From contig JAIUPD010000002.1 in the NCBI GenBank assembly GCA_020161615.1, positions 310,001 to 374,000 on the forward strand: a DNA stretch of 64,000 nt, given 5' to 3'. Under the pieces are notes generated by a model, which was not told where the DNA came from, ran no database searches, and worked only from the letters and a program-made list of their open reading frames with translations. Shown piece after piece: positions 58,831 through 64,000 of the stretch (position 1 is its first letter; each line of letters begins with the position of its first letter). The translations under genes and the position numbers were made by a program. The DNA comes from Pseudomonadota bacterium (GTDB taxonomy: Bacteria; Pseudomonadota; Alphaproteobacteria; Rhodobacterales; Rhodobacteraceae).

Positions 58831-58858
58831 AAAGGGCCGCCCGACGGGGCGGCCCTTT
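58831..58858. terminator. Bidirectional terminator
   Basis: AAAGGGCCGCCC pairs perfectly with GGGCGGCCCTTT around GACG. A and T tracts flank both sides, so it can serve the pilin-like gene and the convergent phosphodiesterase gene. Confidence 0.88.
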
Positions 58859-58872
58859 CCCTTGGCGGTCGC

Positions 58873-60843
58873 TCAGAGCGCGATGCGGTAGAGGGCGAAG
58901 CCGTTTTCGCCCGGGCCCGCGGCCTCCATCAGCACGCCGCGCGCGCGGACCTCGCCCAGATATTGCTCGGCCGCCGGTCCCGTCTCGAACAGGACCGTGG
59001 TGCCCGGCGAGGGCGCGAAGCCCCAATTGTCATCCGCCGCGGGCGAGATCGTGCCGTTCTGCACGATGTAGCGCACGATGATGTCGCGGTTGGTATCGGG
59101 CGCGCGGAAGATGATGGTCGAGCCATCGGCGCCCGGGAAGTGGCCGCCGCCGCCCGCCCGGTAATTGTTCGTGGCGACGATAAATTCCGCGGCCTCGTCG
59201 ATCGGCGCGCCGTTGAACTGCAGATCGACGATGCGATGGGCATCGGGGGCGACCACGTTGCCGTCATTGTCGTAGCGCGACGGCTGGGTCAGGTCGATCC
59301 GATAGGTAACGCCGTCGATCACGTCGAAATTGTAGGACGGGAAATCGGGGTTCAGCAGGATCTGGTCGGCCTGTCCGGCGGTGATCTGGTTGAACATGCC
59401 GGCCGAGCGTTCCAGCCATTCGCGGACCTGCGCCCCGGTGATCCGCACCGCCATCAGCGTGTTGGGATAGAGGTAGAGGTCGGCCACGTTCTTGATCGCC
59501 ACCGGGCCCGCGGGGACGTCGGTGTAATACTCGGGGCCGCCCCGGCCACCGGCCTTGAAGGGCGCCGCGGCGGAAAGGACCGGCAGCCCCTCGTGTTCGG
59601 TGCCGCGCAGGATGTCGGTGACGTACCATTTCTGCGCGTCGGACACGATCTGGACCGAGGGGTCATCGGCCACCAGCGCGAAATAGGAATAGAGCGGCAC
59701 GGCGGTCTGGCCGACCTCGGCCCGGACGTATTCCAGCGTCGCGGCATGGGCATCGGCCGTGGCATCGACCACCGGCGCGTAATCGCCGACCAGCGCCGAG
59801 ATCGAGCGGTCCTCGTTTCGCTGCGAGATCGGGCGCACCGAACTTTCGGCATTGGCCACCGTCCAGCCGTCGCCGTCGCGGGCCAGCATCAGGTCGATGA
59901 CCCCCAGATGCGAGCCCCAGAACCCGGCCATGACCGCGGGCTTGCCCATCAGCGTGCCGGCGGCGGCGTCGATCCCCTCGCCCTCGTGATTGGTGCCGGG
60001 GAAAGTCAGGTGCTGGTGGCCGGTGACCACGGCGTCGATCCCGTCCACGCCCGCCAGATAGAGCGAGGCATTCTCCATCATCGGCTCGTACTCCGAAGCC
60101 GAGATGCCGGAATGCGACAGCGCGATGATGATGTCGGCGCCTTCCTCCTTCATCCGGGGCACCCAGGCCTCGGCCGCCTCGACGATGCCGCGGACGTTGT
60201 AGGCGCCTTCCAGATGCGCGCGGTCCCATTGCAGGATCTGCGGCGGCAGGAAGCCGATGATGCCGACCTTGATAGGCATTTCCGTGCCGTCGCCGTCGCG
60301 GACCATGCGGTCGAGGATGACATAGGGCGGCAGGTGCAGGCTGTCCTCGGTCGGCGTCGCGCCCAGCGAGGCGCCGAAATTGGCGCTGACCACGGGGAAG
60401 TTGGCGCCCGCGTTCACCCGGTCCATGAATTCGACGCCGTAGTTGAATTCGTGGTTGCCCAACGTGCCTGCGTCATAGCCCAGCGTGTTCATGGCGGCGA
60501 TGATCGGGTGGATATCGCCCTCGTTCATGCCATGTTCATAGGCCATCCAGTCACCCATCGGGTTGCCCTGGAAGTAATCGCCGTTGTCCACCAGCAGGGT
60601 GTTGGTCGCTTCGGCCCGGATCTCCTCGATGATCGAGGCGGTGCGCGACAGGCCCAGCGTGTCATTCGGGCGGTCGCCGTAGTAATCATAGGCCTGCGCG
60701 TGGCAATGCAGGTCGGTGGTGGTCAGGATGCGCAGATGCGCCTGGCCGGCCTGGGCGCGGGCGGAGAAGGGGTGCAGCAGCACGAAGCCGGTGGCGGCGG
60801 TCGAGGACGCGAGGAAGGCGCGGCGCGTCAGGCGGCGGGTCAT
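58873..60843 (-). CDS. cpdB: Periplasmic 2',3'-cyclic-nucleotide 2'-phosphodiesterase/3'-nucleotidase
   Basis: The start at ATG 60843 gives 656 residues and follows AGGGAGA. A twin-arginine signal is visible ([24 protein letters not shown]). The metallophosphatase domain has [37 protein letters not shown] and GHQHLTFPG metal ligands. The 5'-nucleotidase C-terminal domain contains [13 protein letters not shown]. It salvages nucleotides outside the cytoplasm, supplying nucleosides for the deo/add/upp operon at the other end of the window. Confidence 0.93.
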   Translation of the reverse strand: MTRRLTRRAFLASSTAATGFVLLHPFSARAQAGQAHLRILTTTDLHCHAQAYDYYGDRPNDTLGLSRTASIIEEIRAEATNTLLVDNGDYFQGNPMGDWMAYEHGMNEGDIHPIIAAMNTLGYDAGTLGNHEFNYGVEFMDRVNAGANFPVVSANFGASLGATPTEDSLHLPPYVILDRMVRDGDGTEMPIKVGIIGFLPPQILQWDRAHLEGAYNVRGIVEAAEAWVPRMKEEGADIIIALSHSGISASEYEPMMENASLYLAGVDGIDAVVTGHQHLTFPGTNHEGEGIDAAAGTLMGKPAVMAGFWGSHLGVIDLMLARDGDGWTVANAESSVRPISQRNEDRSISALVGDYAPVVDATADAHAATLEYVRAEVGQTAVPLYSYFALVADDPSVQIVSDAQKWYVTDILRGTEHEGLPVLSAAAPFKAGGRGGPEYYTDVPAGPVAIKNVADLYLYPNTLMAVRITGAQVREWLERSAGMFNQITAGQADQILLNPDFPSYNFDVIDGVTYRIDLTQPSRYDNDGNVVAPDAHRIVDLQFNGAPIDEAAEFIVATNNYRAGGGGHFPGADGSTIIFRAPDTNRDIIVRYIVQNGTISPAADDNWGFAPSPGTTVLFETGPAAEQYLGEVRARGVLMEAAGPGENGFALYRIAL

Positions 60844-61027
60844 GGAAAGATCTCCCTGGGTGAGTCGCTCTGGTGGCGAAAGGGTCATGGTGAACCCGGG
60901 GCGGGAAGGCGGCAAGGAATTTGACCATGGGGTCCAATTGTGACCGGCTGCTTCCCGCCCCGGTGCCGCGCGATTCATCGTCGCCGGAGGTGACAGGCGC
61001 ATGACAGGGCGCCGAGAGGAGGGGCAG

Positions 61028-61543
61028 ATGCCGACGTTGATTGCTCTGGCCGGGTTGCCGGGGGTGGGCAAGACAAGCATCGCACGGGCGCTGGCCCTGC
61101 GGAGCGGCGCGGTCTTCCTGCGCATCGACGCCATCGAGGCGGCGATGCTGCGCAGCCGCCCCGGCGCCGAGATCGGCGGCGAAAGCTACGCCATCGCCTG
61201 CGCCCTGGCGGTGACCAACCTGGCGGTGGGTAGCGACGTGATTTGCGATTGCGTGAACCCCTGGGCGCTGACCCGGGCGCTGTTCCGCGCCGCCGCCGAT
61301 GAGGCGGGCGCGCGGTTCCTGGGGGTCGAGGTGCTCTGTGCCGACCGGGCGCTGCACCGGCAGCGGCTGGAGGCGCGGCAGGACGATCTGCCGGGCTTCG
61401 TCGCGGCCGATTGGGCGGCGGTGGAGGCGCGGGATTACCACCCTTGGGAGGAGGCGGACCTCAGGCTCGACACCGCCGCCCTCTCGGCCGAGGGGGCGGC
61501 GGTGCGCATCGCGGCGCGGCTGGCGCCCGGCCTCAGCGGCTGA
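61028..61543 (+). CDS. P-loop ATPase/kinase-like protein
   Basis: This 171-residue protein starts at ATG 61028 behind GAGGAGGGG. It has Walker [10 protein letters not shown] and an AAA_33-like pattern ([14 protein letters not shown], then [13 protein letters not shown]). Such proteins are zeta-toxin- or kinase-like in fold and often phosphorylate small molecules. No partner gene (antitoxin) is seen. Function unknown. Confidence 0.78.
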   Translation: MPTLIALAGLPGVGKTSIARALALRSGAVFLRIDAIEAAMLRSRPGAEIGGESYAIACALAVTNLAVGSDVICDCVNPWALTRALFRAAADEAGARFLGVEVLCADRALHRQRLEARQDDLPGFVAADWAAVEARDYHPWEEADLRLDTAALSAEGAAVRIAARLAPGLSG

Positions 61544-61552
61544 GGCGCGCGA

Positions 61553-62059
61553 TCAGGGCGCGGGCCTCGGGCGGGTTTCGATGCGCTGGTAGTCGCGCCC
61601 GTCGGGGCCGCGGCGCAGAAGACCCAGCCCCACCATGTCCCGGCGGATCAGGGCGCGATCCCCGAACGCGTGAAGCGTGTCGAGAAGCCGGTTGATCCGC
61701 GGCTCGTCCAGGCACAGCCCGGCGGGCAGCCGCGCCCAAAGCGCCCAGAGGCAGAGGATCTGCTGCTGGCGCCGGGCGGGCCAGCGGGTCAGCACGCCGC
61801 CTTGATCGAAACAGCCCAGCGCGCGCTCCACCTGCCGGAAATCCACGGCTTCGGGCGGGGCGGCGGGCGTGTCCAGCCTGGCGCGGGCCGCCTCGGCAGC
61901 GCGCAGGTGCTGGTGATTGCGGAAACCCGCGGCCCGGGCCAGCATGTTCAGGAGTTCCAGATGCGAGGGCGGGGCCTCGCGCCCGGTCAACTGCCTGGAC
62001 AGCGAGCGGGCAAAGCCGGAGACATCCGGCGTGGTCAGGGGGATCAGGTCGCGCGACAT
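61553..62059 (-). CDS. DUF2087-like protein
   Basis: This 168-residue protein starts at ATG 62059 after CGAGG. The C-terminal part (FDQGGVLTRWPARRQQQILCLWALWARL ... RRDMVGLGLLRRGPDGRDYQRI) follows the DUF2087 pattern seen in small regulators. The N-terminal half (LTGREAPPSHLELLNMLARAAGFRNHQHL) is an uncharacterised helical region resembling a glyoxalase-superfamily-adjacent extension. It is convergent with the P-loop gene, ten bases between stops. Confidence 0.7.
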   Translation of the reverse strand: MSRDLIPLTTPDVSGFARSLSRQLTGREAPPSHLELLNMLARAAGFRNHQHLRAAEAARARLDTPAAPPEAVDFRQVERALGCFDQGGVLTRWPARRQQQILCLWALWARLPAGLCLDEPRINRLLDTLHAFGDRALIRRDMVGLGLLRRGPDGRDYQRIETRPRPAP

Positions 62060-62234
62060 GGAAACCTCGGGTCTGCGCCGCGGGCGGGGTCGGGGTCGCT
62101 GACTTCCGACATGCGGCGCCGAGGGGCCAGTCGTCGGGATGGTAATGGCAGGTTTAGCTTCCCTTGCGGGACAGCGACGCCTTGGGAACTGCCGACCAAT
62201 GCAGAGGATAATCCGCCCCGGCGCGCGCAGCAAG

Positions 62235-62266
62235 CCGTAGGATGGGCAATATTACCCATCCTACGG
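62235..62266. repeat. REP-like palindrome, copy 4 (longer variant)
   Basis: CCGTAGGATGGG pairs perfectly over 12 bp with CCCATCCTACGG around CAATATTA. It shares GTAGG(G/A)TGGG with the other copies, but the loop is longer. It sits 12 bases beyond the usp stop. Confidence 0.75.
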
Positions 62267-62277
62267 GGGCCTGTGCC

Positions 62278-63117
62278 CTAGTGTGCGAGGAACACCGCGC
62301 GTTTGGCATTCTCCAGCACATTGCGGGTCGCGCCGCCCAGGATCGCCTCGCGCAGGCGCGAATGGCCATAGGCGCCCATCACCAGGACCGAGGCGTCGAT
62401 ATCCTCCATATGCCGCATCAGCACGTCCGAGACCCGGGGCAGGGTCTTGGCCAGGACCGAGACTTCGGCCCTTACGCCATGCCGCGCCAGCATCTGCGTC
62501 AGCATGCCGCCGGGGTCCGAGCGTTCGGGGCTGTGCACCGGCGGATCGACCACCACCACCTGCACAGAATCGGCCGCCTGCAACAGCGGCAGCGCCCGGC
62601 GCACGGCGGACAATGCCTCGTTCGACTGGTTCCAGGCGATCATCACCGATTTGCCGAAATCCTTGACCAGCTTGCCTTGTGGCAGCACCAGCACCGGCGC
62701 CTGCCCTTCGAACAGCGCGGCCTCGATCACCGCCTCCTGCGTGGTGCCTGCGCCGCCGGTATAGGGACCGGTCTGCACCACCAGATCAGAAAAGCGCGCC
62801 CGAAGCCCGACGAGCGAGGGCAGCCCGCCGAACTGCGCCACGGCCGAATCGACCCCCCAGCGCAGCACATTCCCGTCCAGCATCCGCCGCGCCTGGGCTT
62901 CCAGCGCCTCGGCCTCTTGCTGGGCACGCTCCAGGGTTTCCTGCAGCATGATTGGCGAGGCCCCCATGTAGAACCCGCCCGCCGGGGTCATATCGACGCC
63001 AAGCAGGGTGGCGGTGAGATGCGCCTCGTTCCGGGCGGCGATTTCCATCGCGGCAGGGAGCGTGGCGGAAAGCTCGGAACTGCTTGCGACAAAGGTGAGA
63101 ATTGACTTGTAGGCCAT
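62278..63117 (-). CDS. Universal stress protein, two Usp domains
   Basis: ATG 63117 with AAAGGAGA upstream gives 279 residues. Two UspA-like domains are present: residues 1-145 and 150-279. The C-terminal ATP-binding motif reads GAYGHSRLREAILGGATRNVL. It is a cytoplasmic stress-survival protein, commonly induced at low oxygen. It is divergent from ccoN, and an FNR box 85 bases before its start codon is placed for class II activation with a GAGTAT -10. Confidence 0.92.
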   Translation of the reverse strand: MAYKSILTFVASSSELSATLPAAMEIAARNEAHLTATLLGVDMTPAGGFYMGASPIMLQETLERAQQEAEALEAQARRMLDGNVLRWGVDSAVAQFGGLPSLVGLRARFSDLVVQTGPYTGGAGTTQEAVIEAALFEGQAPVLVLPQGKLVKDFGKSVMIAWNQSNEALSAVRRALPLLQAADSVQVVVVDPPVHSPERSDPGGMLTQMLARHGVRAEVSVLAKTLPRVSDVLMRHMEDIDASVLVMGAYGHSRLREAILGGATRNVLENAKRAVFLAH

Positions 63118-63195
63118 AGAGAGGTCTCCTTTGGCGTGTGTGTCATAGGACATAGCCTGACCCTGCGATACTCTGCCGCGGATGCGGTCCTTACC

Positions 63196-63209
63196 TTGAT
63201 ATGCGTCAA
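63196..63209. promoter_or_regulatory. FNR box facing usp
   Basis: TTGAT-ATGC-GTCAA matches the FNR consensus with one change. A -10-like GAGTAT (minus strand, 63173-63168) lies at the distance expected for an activator centred at -41.5. Confidence 0.8.
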
Positions 63210-63229
63210 TATAGCCCGGGTACCAGGAC

Positions 63230-63243
63230 TTGACCTGAATCAA
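63230..63243. promoter_or_regulatory. FNR box facing ccoN
   Basis: TTGAC-CTGA-ATCAA matches the FNR consensus with one change. A -10-like GATAAG (63266-63271) predicts a start point near 63278, placing the box at about -41.5 for the cco operon. Confidence 0.82.
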
Positions 63244-63349
63244 GGTTTTGCCGCCCTAGGCGCTGGATAAGGGCGGTGGCGAAACAGGCCCCGAGTCCCC
63301 CCGGACCCTCGGGGGGAACGCCAACGATAAAACGAAGGGACGCAAACAA

Positions 63350-64000
63350 ATGTGGGATTACGTCAAGCTGATCTTGCTTGCCGCCGTCGCGGTGCTCGCC
63401 GCGTATGCCGCAAGTCAAGCGCGTGACCTCGCCTACCTGGTCCACATGATCATCTTCATGGGGGCCGCGGCGATCGCCTTCCTCTGGCAGATCCGCCATA
63501 TCGGGGAAGGGGTTCACAACCAAAACGAATATTTCGACGGCGTGGTGCGCTATGGCGTGATCGCCACGGCCTTCTGGGGCGTCGTGGGCTTCCTGGTCGG
63601 CGTGGTCATCGCCTTCCAGCTGGCCTTTCCGTCGCTGAACTTCGAGGTGCTGCAGGGCTTCGGCAATTTCGGCCGTCTGCGCCCGCTGCACACCTCGGCG
63701 GTGATCTTCGCCTTTGGCGGCAACGCGCTGATCGCCTCGGCCTTCTATGTCGTGCAGCGCACGACCGCGGCGCGGCTTTTCGGCGGCGGCCTGGGCTGGT
63801 TCGTCTTCTGGGGCTATCAGGTCTTCATCCTGCTGGCCGCGACCGGCTATGTGCTGGGCTCGACCCAGGGCCAGGAATACGCCGAACCCGAATGGCTGGC
63901 CGACCTGTGGCTGACCATCGTCTGGGTCGTCTTCCTGCTGATCTACATGGGCACGCTGATCAAGCGCCGGGAACCCCATATCTATGTGGCGAACTGGTTC
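63350..64000 (+). CDS. ccoN: cbb3-type cytochrome c oxidase subunit I, N-terminal part (runs off window)
   Basis: The frame opens at ATG 63350 behind AAGGGA and is still open at the window end (217 codons visible). [20 protein letters not shown] leads into two transmembrane helices and the haem-copper oxidase core, with [29 protein letters not shown] carrying the first haem-ligand His split across the motif. CcoN is the catalytic subunit of the high-affinity terminal oxidase used in microaerobic respiration and is FnrL-activated in relatives. Confidence 0.94.
   Translation, partial: MWDYVKLILLAAVAVLAAYAASQARDLAYLVHMIIFMGAAAIAFLWQIRHIGEGVHNQNEYFDGVVRYGVIATAFWGVVGFLVGVVIAFQLAFPSLNFEVLQGFGNFGRLRPLHTSAVIFAFGGNALIASAFYVVQRTTAARLFGGGLGWFVFWGYQVFILLAATGYVLGSTQGQEYAEPEWLADLWLTIVWVVFLLIYMGTLIKRREPHIYVANWF

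Noticed and set aside
58591-60924. A 777-codon plus-strand frame opposite cpdB
   Set aside because: Antisense shadow of a well-supported gene; composition is low complexity and rich in Asp/His/Arg with no motif.
61028-61543. Zeta-toxin of a toxin-antitoxin pair
   Set aside because: The P-loop fold fits, but there is no small antitoxin gene next to it and the catalytic Asp/Arg pattern of zeta toxins is not clear.

Overview
The window is a high-GC chromosomal segment from an alphaproteobacterium, most likely a Rhodobacterales/Paracoccaceae (Rhodobacter-Paracoccus-like) organism. The evidence is a MipZ-type ParA ATPase, an FnrL-type regulator beside hemN, a cbb3 oxidase gene (ccoN) beside a universal stress protein gene with FNR boxes between them, a DmdC-like acyl-CoA dehydrogenase, and many short operons with ATGA stop/start overlaps. 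I see no transposase, phage gene, CRISPR array or rRNA. It reads as a stable chromosome with repeat-filled gaps between operons.

Layout. 1-3.3 kb: nucleoside salvage operon deoA(partial)-deoB-add-upp. 3.4-9.5 kb: a SPOR-domain exported protein, a PACE-type small transporter, an M48-like protein without its metal motif, an acyl-CoA synthetase, an EamA exporter and a stand-alone Hint-domain protein. 9.5-18.5 kb: a minus-strand beta-oxidation region made of merR, two acyl-CoA dehydrogenases, a GFA-family gene and a small gene, then GST, thiolase, cupin and a fadB-like gene. 18.7-24.8 kb: M3 oligopeptidase, a WYL regulator divergent from GST and DUF1993 genes, and a CDF metal exporter. 25.1-33.5 kb: a seven-gene operon in which a complete branched-chain-amino-acid-type ABC importer lies between two acyl-CoA/aryl-CoA ligases, suggesting uptake coupled to CoA activation of an organic acid. 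33.6-35.2 kb: a caspase-fold protein without the catalytic dyad and with two peptidoglycan-binding domains. 35.2-36.3 kb: repeats, rpmJ and tRNA-Val(GAC). 36.4-40.1 kb: N-formylglutamate amidohydrolase and an NMT1/THI5-type ABC importer. 40.1-47.3 kb: two ArsR/AHSA1-type stress cassettes, separated by rplS, rpmE, mipZ and a divergent photolyase-like gene. 47.5-52.7 kb: malate synthase G, a methyltransferase-like membrane protein, GlcG and a DedA-PAP2-LssY fusion. 52.7-64 kb: a class I amidotransferase, small proteins, a META-domain protein, hemN/fnrL, tandem TfoX-N genes, a Flp-like pilin, a periplasmic cyclic nucleotide phosphodiesterase, a P-loop kinase-like gene, a DUF2087-like gene, usp and the start of ccoN.

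Themes. (i) Four genes keep an enzyme fold but appear to have lost catalytic or cofactor residues (M48-like, Hint, caspase-like, photolyase-like). (ii) Intergenic gaps at about 14.1, 19.1, 23.4 and 35.7 kb share a mosaic repeat built from modules in either orientation. A second family of small REP-like palindromes occurs four times, with compensatory changes in the stem, and one copy lies inside a coding sequence. (iii) Control sites can be read directly: three FNR boxes placed as class II activator sites, a perfect MerR-type palindrome, paired GTTAG-N8-CTAAC operators before the larger ArsR cassette, and an ACCATATGGT palindrome over the start codon of the other arsR.

All functional names come from motif recognition by eye; no database search was run.
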